DNA from: Brachyhypopomus gauderio | Taxonomy: Eukaryota; Chordata; Actinopteri; Gymnotiformes; Hypopomidae | DNA length: 64,000 nt | Assembly (NCBI RefSeq): GCF_052324685.1 | Contig: NW_027506917.1 | Span: 434,001-498,000, forward strand | Direction: 5' to 3' | In this document: positions 41,101 through 53,009 of the stretch, piece after piece | Layout of the letters: every line of letters starts with the position of its first letter | Numbering within the stretch: position 1 is the stretch's first letter | Position numbers and translations under genes: made by a program | Notes under the pieces: model-generated | The model's input: the letters and a program-made list of their open reading frames with translations, nothing else | What the model was told of the DNA's origin: nothing | Databases searched by the model: none

Positions 41101-44100
41101 CCAAATGTGCCATCAAGCCCATTAGTCACTCCAACAGAAACATTTGGACTAATCATTGCTCCTACAACCCCCCCAGCCAACATCACTACTCCTACACTCC
41201 TACAGCCAACATACGGCAGTGTAATAAACATTGATTTCTTATTGCTATTTGAAACTTACCTTGTTGTGTTTTCAATCTCATCATGGTCAGCACCCAATTA
41301 TCCCACAGCAGGCAACTAATATACACCAACAAGATAAATTAAATACAACATAAATAATACAATAATAGAATACAAGTCTAGTATGGTTACATATGATTAC
41401 ATATATCATACTGTACTATAACATTTTAGTATGTTGTATTCCTCTTTAGTCTTGTAAGATTCATTGATCAAAAGTGCCACCCTAGTTTCAACTTACCTTG
41501 TGTTTTCAATCTCTCTTGATGACCTTCCCTCTCCCTTTGCCATCAATCCAAAGTCTGCTGAGCATAATACAGATAATAGTCAACAGAATAACAAAATCTA
41601 CAAACACTTGATCTATAAATTACACTGTTGTGTACTATTTAGAAGTCTTAAATATGCATTCTAATCAATATCAGCAGTGATGTATCACAAGAATGGCTCT
41701 CCTACTTATTGTGCGTTAGCTTAACGTTAGCTGGTACTCCAAAATGGATATCCTCATTTCAGCTCCTCGACCCAACACACTCTACAATCACACTCAAATG
41801 TTATATTTAACCAATACTTAGCTGCCCCGCAAAAAACATCGCGTTTAGGTGAAATGGCATTAAGAGTGGAATTTACAATTAATAGGCTGTCAGTGGTTAA
41901 TGTGAAATCTCGCTAACCGTATTCACGTTGCCTTAGCATACATTTAGTTCCCTAAATCTGCTTATTAAGAGGTGGATAATTCACTAAAATATTTTAATGC
42001 ACATGTTAATTTGATTCTGATGTCCTTATAATACACAATCTGATTTTTTAAGCGTACTAACCTGTAAAAGTGTATCACAGATGGTCCACTGCTCCAGTTT
42101 GACTGCGCTGCTCGTATTTGCTGCTAACTTCCGGGAACTATTGACAGGCTCCACGATCTGCCATTGCTGTAAAAAAAACTGCTCCATTGGAGTGAACGGA
42201 GTTGACGTGACTCTCTCTCTATATGGCTCTGCTGGGCCCGCTCACCCCCCCCCCCCCCCCCCCGGAAAAAGATTGAGATTGAGACGACATTACAGCTTTA
42301 AAAACGCAATAAACCAGTAACATATGTACTAGATAACGTCTTAAGCAAAAATAAGGTTCCAACAAAATAAGGTTCACAGCTCCGTGTTCCTCGGGAGCGG
42401 AATATGTAAACAACACGCACGACGCCATCAAAGGACTGAATCGGAACTAGCTAGCGGTGGTACGCTAATGACAGCTAGCGTCGCCACAGCGGGCTACAGT
42501 TAAGCCCGCCCATTAAGATGGAAGAGATGATTGGTCAGTTTTGCTGTCATTTGAAACATCACAGTTAGCTCGTTAGTTTCCTGTTTACTTCCTAGAAACG
42601 TCAGAGGGCGTAATATGCCGACTTCAAGCTGATTGGTTTAGTAGCCTCACTATGCAAAATAGTAATGCATTGTGGTACCGAAATCTTATTTTGCACAGGG
42701 AAAAAATGGAATAATGTTTAAACAGTTAATGTAGAACTAAAATATATATATGTAATATAGAACTATTCTGTTTCCTAAATATATTTAGGTTAATATACTT
42801 TTTGGCATACCATCATCGAGACATATATGAATTTCCAGTGCTATATATAATGTACAAATGGCCTTCATCAACCATGTTGCAGGGAAGCGCTGGCTGTGTG
42901 CTCCCTTCAGAAGGAATGGGATTGAAGGTATGAGCTCCCAGTGACCTGCAACACATGGTTAGATGCCACCTTGCTTGTGGTGGCATCTAACCGTTATTTC
43001 TACTACAATGCGCAATTGTAATCTCCACATTGGGCCTTATCATCATGGGATACTTTGTTTCATTCGTTTTTAGCTACCACAAAACTCCAGGCTGTGCACT
43101 TTTGTACACTGTGCTCAATGATTTCAAGCCCGTGTTGGCTGGTAGAAATCTGATCTAGAGCACAAACAAAAGTGACTCAAATTTGCTTTGACAAGATAGG
43201 ATTTGTGTGTCCACACATCCCCCAAAAAAGCAGAGCTGTCACATTAAGGCGCAAAAATGAGTTTGACTGACTGTTTTACAATGTCAATGTAGCTGCTTTA
43301 AAGTTATCTAAAAAGGTGAGCTTCTGAACAAAAATACTGGATATGAGTTTAACAAAATTCAGACCTTTTTAGCTCCAGAATCACTGCGAGAATAATCAGT
43401 CACTTCTTACAACTGTGATTGGCCAGGTAGTATTCATGCTGTGCATTGATTGGCTAGATAGAGGAGGGCCATGTACTGACTTAAACAACACAGTCACTAG
43501 AGCTGCCTCAACAAGCCAAATACAGGATTAGAGCTGCATGTATGAACATCACACACTGATAATGGAGTCAGACTGTGTTATGGTGCTTTATGTGAGCAAT
43601 GTTGTGTGTGTGTGTGTGTTTCCCCAGGATCTGGTGTAAGAGTAAAGACACAATGCACACGGACATCAGATACAGTTTGTGAGCCACTGGAGAGTCACTA
43701 CTGTACTGAGCAAGTCGGGGGCAGCTTGATGGTCACGTGATTCACGGAGGCTTCTGATAGTTCCAGGAAGTTCAATCTGAGCGTATAAACCCAGAGACAG
43801 AATCACGATTTGAGGATTGTGACCTTATAGCGAGCAAATTTAGGCTAATGTGAGAGCACATTGCTGTTTAATGCTTTGATTGTTTTATAATTGTTATATA
43901 TTACTTTCATTTATATATTTAGAGGGACAGGAAGGGGTGAGAAATTCAGATCAGATTAATTTTCCAACATTAACATATCTTTAAATCATGGTGATTTCTG
44001 TAATCCCGTGGTATTGGGGACCCAAGTAATCTAAATGACTAACGTACATTTTCTGACTTTCAGATACGACAGAAGGAAATTCTTTGACTTCATTGTGCAG

Positions 44101-44323
44101 AAATCTGCTTTAAAAGGGTACATTAAAACACATTACATTTACATCCAGACGGTATATGACATGTTAAAATACATTGATAAATTATATATAGCTTGTCTTT
44201 TTAATACACACTTATTTACAGCAATGAATTCATGAAATAAATCTCTAATAATCTCAAATATGAATATCATGTCAAGCAGTTTTTGTGTGTCCTTTCCTCC
44301 GTGTTGTTAGTGTAGTGTCCACC
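41101..44323. other. No gene recognised between P-element copies
   Basis: AT-rich with one GC-richer block (about 42080-42680). That block holds a 19-base C run at 42245-42263 and repeated 'gctagc'/'gttagc' phrases. A (GT)n run lies near 43603-43619. It may include the 3' end of P copy 1 and the 5' end of P copy 2, but terminal repeats were not identified. Confidence 0.35.
42957..42992. repeat. Perfect 14-bp hairpin
   Basis: GGTTAGATGCCACC and its exact reverse complement are separated by an 8-nt loop (ttgcttgt). Not part of any feature recognised here. Confidence 0.85.
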
Positions 44324-45955
44324 ATGGTTTCCTGTGCTGCATGGGGATGCTCCAATCGATCCGAGAAAGGAGCAAAAATGTATGGTTTCCCCACTGATAC
44401 TGAGAGGAGAAAAAAATGGTTGGCTCAACTCACCACGAGCAATTTTACCCTCACTAAAGATTAGAATAGCAAAAAAAAAATTTGAGGTAATCATCAAACA
44501 CTCCATTGGCACTTTTCACAATAAACACACTATTGGAAAGCTTAATGCCTGATTTATTAAAATACAGAATAGTGAACAAAAAAAATCAAAAACTCCAGAC
44601 AGACTCGGGTGCAGGGTGAGGGTGCTATCTAGTTGCAGGCTCCATTGAATCCCCTGTGGTTCTTTGGCTTAAAGAGAGAGAGGAGAAAAAGACAGGAGAA
44701 AATGATTATTATGAGTATTGATGTGATATGAATTTGAACTTGTTGCACAGCCTTGGTTGTTTTTTATACGTGTAATGAGTGTATACATATCCAGTAAGTG
44801 TTCTCTAATACTGTGTATTCACCCACTATGGGATATGTATATGGGTAGACAAAACTGAGTTGTCATACGTGAGGAGTAAACTCACATCACTCTGCAGGCA
44901 CATTTTGAGGCAGAGCAGTTCATCAGAACCAAACAGGGCAAGACCAGGCTGAGAGCAGATGCTGTTCCCACCATTTTTGTGCATCGCCCCGCACTCAGAA
45001 AGAGGAAGCCCCCTGCACTACGATGCACCACTGGACCTGTAAAGACAGGGCCCACAGCTGCTGATCATAGCTATAGTGTTAGAAGTGACCCAGGTATAAT
45101 AAGTATGAACTCCTAATAATTATATTATTTCTTTAAGTGATAGAATATTTAAAAGGTAATCACAGTAAATAGTATATGTCTTTTATATCCAGCAGTTTCA
45201 AAAACTGAGGAAATAAGGGATGAGGATACAGAGAGAAGGGAAAGTGAGATTGAACAAAGAGAGAACATGGCTAGTGAGGAGAGACAGGGAGAGCTAATAC
45301 AACCCAGTGAGCCAGCAGCCAGTCAGCATAACCATCAGCCAGAAGCCAGCCAATCAGAGCTATTGAAAAAATTTAAGAGACAAGAAAGAATCATGAGGAA
45401 AACAAAGGCAGCACTACAAAAAATAAGGAAGGAAAATGCCACTCTCAAGAGACACTGAAAGTTAGGGACACAAAACTTAAGAAAACGTTTTCAAAAGATC
45501 AAATGAAAGCATTAGGCAGACTAACCACAAAAGGGATGAAATAGAGCAATGAGACAATTAAGAAGGCGTTGAAAATTGGCTTTACTGCTGGTGGGACAGG
45601 TTACAAGACCCTGCAGGAACTGCAAATTCCCCTGCCAGGAATAAGAACCCTACAGAGAAGGATGCAATGCGTTAGATTTGAGCCTGGTGTGCTGACAGAG
45701 GTGTTTGATTTCCTTAAACTGAAGGTAGATGGGTTGACAGAGATTGAACGGGAATGTGTGTTGACCTTGGATGAAATGGCAATCACACCAAGTGTGGAGT
45801 TGCATATGCTTACCGGCAAACTCTACGGTGATGTGACTTTGCCAGGTCACACAGGAGTAGCATGCTTGTGTCTTTATGCTGGCTGGAAGCACAAACACGG
45901 TGGAAGCAAGTAGTGGCATATCATTTCACTGGCAATACTACCAACGGAGCACAGT
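44324..45955 (+). pseudogene. P-element (THAP9-like) transposase, copy 2, with THAP exons
   Basis: Exon 1 from ATG 44324 reads MVSCAAWGCSN, GAKMYGFPTDTERRKKWLAQL: the first half of a C2CH THAP zinc finger. Exon 2, 44898-45093 with AG and GT borders, gives AHFEAEQF and RADAVPTIFVHRP, the THAP second half with its AVPTIF ending. Exon 3 starts 45196 and matches P copy 1 (39305-40069) at an offset of 5891. Lesions: stop at the exon 1 end without a clean donor, TGA near 45456 and TAG near 45541, a shared frameshift near 45500, and a 6-bp deletion near 45860. It ends at 45955 where another element begins, so the catalytic C-terminus is missing. Confidence 0.8.
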
Positions 45956-46098
45956 ACACTAAAAAAAAAATCGTAAAAAAACGGTAAACGACTGGCAGCA
46001 GCGGCTGCCAAACAAAAACTTTAATTTTAAAGTAAAAAACCCTGATTTAAATTAAGTGGAAAAACAATAAATTTACAGAAAAATTCATTAAACATTCT

Positions 46099-46460
46099 GC
46101 AGAAATACCGTTATTTTACAGATTTTTCCTGGATTATTATGATTTAGCACTTTTAATAAAGTGACAGCACTAATATTTTTGCAGAGAAATATTGTTATTT
46201 TACAACTTTTCCCTGAATTATTACAATTAAGCACTTTCAATAAAGTGACAGTACTAAAAGTTTTGCAGAGAAATACCTTTATTTTACAACTTTTCCCTAA
46301 ATTATTACAATTAAGCACTTTCAATAAAGTGACAGCACTAATAGTTTTGCAGAGAAATACCTTTATTTTACAACTTTTCCCTGAATTAGTACAATTAAGC
46401 ACTTTCAATAAAGTGACAGCACAAAAAGTTCTGCAGAGAAGTACCGTAATTTTACAGATT
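46099..46460. repeat. 84-bp tandem repeat, about four units
   Basis: The phrase 'gcagagaaata' recurs at an 84-bp spacing (about 46182, 46266, 46350, with diverged outer units). Because 84 is divisible by three, both strands show open frames with 28-residue periodicity; this is expected of the repeat and is not evidence of a gene. Confidence 0.85.
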
Positions 46461-46699
46461 TTTCCTGTCCATATTCATCGTGACTTCCAGGACAAACTCA
46501 AATGTGGAATGCAAACTGCAAAGTTATTTTATACAAATGAAAAAGTATATTATACCAATGTTGAGCACCTCAATGTCCTCTATCATCACTTTTAATCATT
46601 TAAATCCCCAGGACTGTACTCAGTGTCTTTCTCCATCACCAATATCAGTAGCCTGAACACAACTACAAACACATAACACTGATGTGACATGAAAGATAC

Positions 46700-47610
46700 A
46701 CTCCTTCTCATTTACATGTAGGACATTTAGCAGACACTCTTATCCAGAGCGCCTTACGAAGTGCTTTGCCATCTGTTCACAGAATTAATTCTAAATAGTA
46801 CATAGATAGGTCAAAATTCAAGATACCCTCGAACCAGAATACTACTAAACTACAGAAATCAATGCAAATACCTAGAAGTACACAAAAACATAGGCTGAAT
46901 ATTGCTAAACTACAGAAATTAAAATGGATACCTACAAGAAATGCAAACTCACATAGGTACTATATCATACAACGGAAACAACTATGACAAGTGCTAGAGA
47001 TTTAGTCTGTTCTACAGATGAGTCTTCAGTCATTTGAAGACTGCTAAGGACTCTGCAGTCTGGACAGTCAATGGAAGCTCATTCCACTATCTCGGAGCCA
47101 GGACAGGTCTTGAAGTTTGTTTTCCGTGAGACTTTAAGCATGGCGTTTTAAGCCAAGCCGTACTTGAGGTTCAAAGTACTCAAGGTTTGGATGGGGCTTT
47201 GACCATGGCCATCATGTAGGGAGGGGTTGGTCCATTTTTGGCTTTGCAAGCAAGCATCGAGGTTTTAGATCTGATGTATGCAGCTACTGGAAGGCAGTAA
47301 AGAGAATGCAGCACTGGAGTGACATGTGAACTTGGGGAGATTGAAGACCAGTCATGCAGCTGCATTCTGGATCAGTTTGTAGAGGTCTGATGACCCATAG
47401 AGAAAGATCCGTAAGTAAGCAGTTGCAGTAGTCCAGCTTTGAGATGATGAGAGACTGTAAAAGCACCTGGGTAGCTTCCTGTGAAAGAAAGGGTTGTATT
47501 CTCCGTATGTTGCAGAGAAGAAATCTGCAGGATCTGGTCATTGGCCTCTCAGAAGTGAAAAGCTGAAGTCTGCCTGTTAAAAAGTTGCAGACAAAATCCA
47601 AAGTTAGCTG
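46700..47610 (-). repeat. LINE 3' end (CR1/L2-like), minus strand
   Basis: Minus strand reads TRSCRFLLCNIRRIQPFLSQ, LDYCNCLL, then with shifts AYKAKNGP...PPYMMAMVK, the ORF2 C-terminus of a fish non-LTR retrotransposon, decayed. The 3' tail at about 46720-46785 carries the widespread fish LINE/SINE tail 'cagacactcttatccagagcg'. It is uninterrupted at the point where the relative at 527/16256 is split by the gypsy array. Confidence 0.78.
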
Positions 47611-47818
47611 CTGTTAATTTTGTACCAATAACATTACAAATATTATAGTACAAATATATAGCAAAGCCATTTCAAAAAGGGATCACACTTCTGTGTTATG
47701 TTGAATCATGACAATGATAGCACTTAATCTTGGAAAACACATAAACAGTGAAGAGGGATTCAGGAGGTGGCAGATCCTGAAGATCCAGTGTAGTGGTGCA
47801 GCAGGGAGAGTCACTCAC

Positions 47819-48033
47819 CTCAACATAATGGCCAGATTGATTTGTACTGTGAGCTAGGCTGTGATGCTCCTGCTCTGGGCTGTGATGCTCCTGCTCTGGG
47901 CTGTGTTGCGCTCCTGCTCTGGGCTGTGTTGCGCTCCTGCTCTGGGCTGTGTTGCGCTCCTGCTCTGGGCTGTGTTGCGCTCCTGCTCTGGGCTGTGTTG
48001 CGCTCCTGCTCTGGGCTGTGTTGCGCTCTAGCT
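47819..48033 (-). other. Candidate exon built from a 23-bp minisatellite
   Basis: Six 23-bp and two 21-bp units (plus strand 47857-48032). On the minus strand the block has an AG acceptor (exon start 48033), a strong GTGAGT donor after 47819, and a stop-free frame ending SLAHSTNQSGHYVE. Since 23 is not a multiple of three, the frame rotates through RNTAQSRSATQPRAGAQHSPEQE-like repeats. A nearby minus-strand open piece at about 48308-48201 (INGGNPMQLKFMLLLDHFSV) ends at a GTATGG donor, but its phase does not join this exon. No family recognised. Confidence 0.3.
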
Positions 48034-48308
48034 CTGTACAGTAAACAAAATGTAGGCCAAACTTGGTGCATATAATTTTTTTGCTTTACATATTTAACAT
48101 ATGAGAAAAGCATATTTATTCCCTAAGGGTAAAAATGCAATGGACAAAATCTTCACAATGATCCCAATAATGGTGTTTTAATTTTTTACACAAACCATAC
48201 CTGGTCTCCTTCACCCTTTCTTTCTTCAGTGCAGATCTGCATTAACTTAACTGAGAAGTGGTCCAGCAGCAACATGAATTTTAATTGCATAGGATTTCCT
48301 CCATTAAT

Positions 48309-50302
48309 CTGGAAAGGTTTCGACAAAAAAAATGCTGCAGTTTTAAGTCTATTCATATTCATTACATATTGTAACGGTGTTGAGTCAGAAGGACCAGAAT
48401 GAATCATGACACCAATGTTAGCGAACTGTTATTTTATAAGCAACACGCTAAAAGCATAAACAAGTGCCAAATACACTGATTCTAAGGGGAAAAGGGAGGG
48501 GAAACACTAACACATACAACACACATCCAGGGAAACAGGGAACTCACCGCGGGTCCTGCTGGGAGGCCTGTAGACTCCACCCCTCGTCGCTGCCCATTGG
48601 CGGACGGTACAATATTCAGCCACGCAGAACGTGATGGAGGCGGATTTTTTAAACCCCATTAATGTCTGCCACTCAAAATACAGATCCAGAGTGCTAAAAA
48701 TGTAGAAATTACGTCCGATGAGACCGAGACCGAATTTGAGGAACTAGCTGTCGCTAGATTTAGTTATGTTCAATGAACCTTATAACAAAGACTTGATTAC
48801 CGCATAGAGCATTATTTAACCCATTATGTATTTAACAGTGACCGAATTAAAGTATTTTAAAGCATCGGAAAATATTAGATATTAATATTTTATTGTTTTC
48901 ATCTTTATCAAATGAAACATTCACGTGAAATGTGTTTTTAAACTGGGCTAACTAGCTAGTTAACTAGCTAACGTTGGCTTACATAAAGTAAGGATGTTTT
49001 CTTACCTGATGTCACCAATAATGCTTCACTTAAATTTTCTTCCTCTGTGCCCCGTTTCCATCTTATTTTGTTGAATCATCCAACGATAATCCGCTCAAAA
49101 TAATAATTTGGCAGGTAGATGTAAAATAATCCAGGTAGCTAGCTAGCCACCACAGCTCGTAGGCTGACCATCAGCACACACTGAAATTTTCAAACATGAC
49201 CTGAGAGGCGCAAACAGTTGTCATTGGCCAGTTTCCTGAATGACAGTCAGATTAACCAATTATGGTTAAAAGCAATGAGCTCAAATCACGTTTATGCCCC
49301 TAGCCTAGAGATAACATTTATATTTAAGTGCTTGTTCAACTTGTGTTTTTATTCCAGTGTGTAACTATAGGCACACACATTTTTAAGTTTAAAAGCCTGT
49401 TCCATTACAATGTACGTCTACCAGTATATCAGTTCATCTGTCTCTCAGTGTGTTACAGGTTATTTCCTTGGTTATGTTCAAGTATAGACCCAGTGTTTAG
49501 AAATGTTTCTTTTAAAAGTCCAGCGCCCAAACAAACTGCCATTTTCTATTGCCATTGACTGCACAAGAACTAAAATGAGAACAGACATCAATAGAGATGG
49601 AACAATCAACAGAAATCTCCTACAGCCATTACTACAGTTACATACTTTAGATATGCCAATGTAAAAATCTAATGTCTGAACTGACATTAGGAAGTCACTC
49701 TTCATTCTGTAGGCATCATAAAAATGAGCATTTTCAACTGCAGAAATTATTTTCAATTACCATCACGTTCTGTGGCAAATTAATATGTCCGAACCTATAT
49801 ATTTTGTTCATTTTTCTCCTGAACATCAATGGATCCTCTGAATTACGAGGACGCCTAACAATCAAAATACGAGTATTGATACATGTAAGCCACATTCATT
49901 TCTGACATTGAAAATCATGTTTAAACCAGCAGTGCCAAAAGACATAAGATTTTGATTAAAATGACAGAGAAAAAAACTTTTTAGTTCTTACAGACATAAA
50001 CCTTTATATAATCAACCGAATGTTTAATTGCAGATAATTGCTGTAATTATACATGAATCTGTATATAATTTAAGAAAGCAGAAAAATACCGTATAAATAA
50101 TACTGTATTATTTCCGTAAAAAAACGAGAAAAGCATGTAACTTGTAATTATTGTCATAATACTTAAAATAAAAGACATTTTGTCAAATTACAAATGTCTG
50201 TAATTTTACAAAGTTTTGCATACAATTGGAAAAAATGTTAAAATACATTAAATATTTACAGTTATTTTACATAAAATTTGGATTTTTTTTTTTACAGTGT
50301 AA
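48309..50302. other. No gene recognised
   Basis: 48380-48800 is GC-moderate DNA with 'cattggcggacggta'-type phrases. 48950-49160 has runs of 'agctagctag'. The rest is AT-rich, ending in the T-run of the candidate element. Nothing coding is supported. Confidence 0.3.
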
Positions 50303-50410
50303 GCTCAATAATTTCTAATTGTTTTAAACCTCGCAAAAACATGGACGGATTGTCCTGAGAGACAGACTGCATTAAATATCCTGCCAGCAGCAGAAACTAG
50401 AAAGGGCTCT

Positions 50411-51238
50411 TTAAATTGAGAGCGATGTACGGTGAGTTAATGAAGCTACTGTACCCCTGCTGTGCGTAAATGCGTACATTGCTCCTCCAAACTTTCCATA
50501 TGTTTTTTTTTCATAACACAGTAGAGAAACTGCCAACCTCTGAGCAGTAGCCGTTCGTCCTTCTGTTGACTGCTTGCTAGCATGGTCTGCATGCATCGTA
50601 GCAAAGTGACGGCTGATTTCGTACTCTTTGAAAACTGCAACCGTTATATCACACATACAGCCGTTGATCAAAGCTCAGTGAGAAAAATATTTTGTTGTCC
50701 ACTCAACACACTTTTTAAGCACTCGGCACTCAGTTCCCACTTTCTTTTCTTTAGTCCACTCATTTTTACCTTTAAAAAGCCTAACGGGCCTTATGGTACG
50801 TGTACGTTCCGTCCAAAGCATTTTTGTTTTTTTAATCAAGTATTTGGAGAGCGCGAGCTGACTGGATTTTATTGTTTTTTTCCTTCACTTTGCCGTGTGT
50901 TATATTTGCAAAACGACACATTATATTTCCAGAATTATTTTCTGTATGAAAAATAAAATAATAAAATAAAGCCTTAATAGAGAATTTAAAAACGAACTGA
51001 TAGTGAAAATGATTCCCAAAAGTTTTTACATAAACCGGATGTAAAAAAGGGACATCTTATTTTTAATAGTTGCATACTTTTTGTTGCAAAGCTAAAATAT
51101 CAACGAAAATCCAGTAGGCCCTACTCCAAAATCGCGATTAAGGCTTTTAAATACTTTTTAAGGGCCTTCATTTTTCCAATATTGATTTATCAACTTATAG
51201 TACTTTTTAAGACCCGGCGGACACCCTGTACAACCACA
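50411..51238 (-). repeat. hAT element fragment with 5' terminus
   Basis: The minus strand starts at 51238 with CAGGGTGTCCGCCGGG, a fish hAT terminus. It continues through AT-rich leader and reaches decayed coding pieces near 50780-50690 (related to 35090-35180) and 50671-50411 (DITVAVFKEYEISRHFATMHADH, a BED-like finger). Truncated after that. Confidence 0.68.
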
Positions 51239-52740
51239 AAATAAAAACTACAATGGTGATGACACTTACATCAATTTTAGACACTTTTACTTTCTGTGAT
51301 TTAAAGATTTGATTTTAAAGATTTGACCAACTTTATTTGGTTTAGAAGTGGTTTGTATGTCAAATTATTTTACGTTAATTCTATTTTAGTTTATTATAAA
51401 TCTTGGTTGCCTAATTGTCTAACTGATATAACAAAGTTGGGGATTCACCTCACTTTAGTGATGCTAGTGAAATGCCAAATTATCCCCTTGAAAATTATAA
51501 CCCTTGCAAATATAAATATATCTAGCTTTGGGATTATTAATAAGGCTAAATCGAGGTTAATGGTTATTGTAACTCTGTTAGTCCTAGACGACGTCTTGAT
51601 GCTGATTCTAAATCAATATAACTATATAAAACACAAATATGGAATGGCGCTTTTAATTAATAGCGGTCCTTAAACTGTGGTGGTATAACGTTATATGCCA
51701 TATCATATGATATAGGTAAATGACGGACGTAGTATGTTCGAGGTTATGAAAACTGCCCAGTCGCCTACTGAAAGAACGCACTGCTTTAAGATTTGAGCAG
51801 AACGTAATGCATTGAAATCTAATGCCTACTGCACGGCATTTCGGACGGAGCCACGGATCCTCCAACGTTAGAGCCTTAATATGAGGTTATCCGAATTGAG
51901 CATTTGGAACAGGTGAAGTGCACAGGTTTCTCCATGTAATCTGTCTGCGCAGTCCAAATACGATGTTAACGCAGTCTAGAACCGATATAGACCATAAAAT
52001 CTACAGTATTAATGCTGGAAGCATGTTTGGACTAACATATGTTTGAACTTTACTGACCTTTTATTTGAAACTTGGAGGGACTTCTGAGATTTTGCCTCTG
52101 TGATTTGTTGAAGCTCTTTGGGTATGTCCCCTTTATCAGAAACAGGTATCGTGTCCCACTTCTCCTCAATTGCACGTTTAACTGAGTATCGCAGAAATGA
52201 CTGCGATGAGTGCAAGCGTCATTACCATTTCATGGTTATTTACTTGTATTTAATAAAATTGATTCAAAATGTAAAATAGCCCAACTGAACGAACGTCGAA
52301 GTGCTATTTTCAAGGTCAGTCAACTAAAACCATTTAGGATGGAATGATAAAAGAGAGCACAGTTATTTACTGGCAAGGATAAAACAAACTGATTAGCAGA
52401 CATTTGGAACCTCCACGTATTAGAAACAAAGCAGTAGTGATATTTCTCAGGTCTTTCCGAGGATATTCACAAAAATATTTAATAATTGTTGACAAAAAAG
52501 TAAATTGGCAAAATAAATGGACAGTCCTCATTGTGAATTCAAGAGAAAAAAATGCTGACAACGAAAAATTATAGGTGTACGTTGTACACTGACATGAAAA
52601 TACCTAAGTAGGACATTCGATGGGTAGCACAGATTTTTATAACACCGGAGTGGATCTGATACACGTCCAGGGCCAGAGTGGGTGTGATAAATGTCCCAGC
52701 CCAAACTACTGAGATTAACATGGGCCAGCTCAATGTGATT
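51239..52740. other. No gene recognised; upstream region of the 53 kb gene
   Basis: AT-rich, no domain-bearing frame. Lies directly upstream of a TATA promoter, so it may hold regulatory DNA. Confidence 0.3.
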
Positions 52741-52754
52741 TGCACTTGAAGACT

Positions 52755-52888
52755 CGGCCAATTAGTAGCTTTAGTTATTATCTAACTGTCACTATGACAA
52801 CACGGCCAATTAGTAGTTTTAGTTATTATCTAACTGCGTCCCTACGACAACACGGCATATGAAGTCACAATGCAGGAGACCTATAAAA
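52755..52888 (+). promoter_or_regulatory. Promoter: tandem CCAAT units plus TATA box
   Basis: A 48-bp unit is tandemly duplicated (52755-52802 and 52803 to about 52855), each copy with CGGCCAATTAG, placing CCAAT at 52758-52762 and 52806-52810. TATAAAA follows at 52882-52888, about 120 bp before the predicted ATG at 53010. Spacing is normal for a pol II core promoter. Confidence 0.65.
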
Positions 52889-53009
52889 GTCGCCACAGAC
52901 AGTGTTTAATTTAACCACAGATGGTTTGATCGTCACCGAGGTTGAAGTAGCTAGTAGAGCGGTTCAGCGATATCTTGTGCGAGTAAAGGAGTGAAGATTC
53001 CAAGTGATC

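Larger units (their letters stand above)
45951..50303. mobile_element. AT-rich element with TACACT/AGTGTA ends (candidate)
   Basis: Left end 'tacactaaaaaaaaaa' interrupts P copy 2; right end 'ttttttttttacagtgta' at 50282-50301 is its near inverse. Inside are poly-A-rich ends, an 84-bp tandem array, an inserted LINE tail and a GC-rich minisatellite; no transposase is seen. It could be one 4.35 kb non-autonomous transposon or two related MITEs with unrelated DNA between. The flanks do not show a clear target duplication. Confidence 0.45.

Noticed and set aside
42081-42320. 79-codon frame with a poly-Pro run
   Set aside because: The proline run is a 19-base C tract; no other sign of coding.
42957-42992. 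Hairpin considered as a bacterial-type terminator
   Set aside because: Eukaryotic context and no T-run directly after the stem; kept only as an unexplained palindrome.
46088-46595. Opposed long open frames (106 and 144 codons) near 46.1-46.6 kb
   Set aside because: Produced by an 84-bp tandem repeat whose length is a multiple of three; the residues show simple 28-residue periodicity and no domain.
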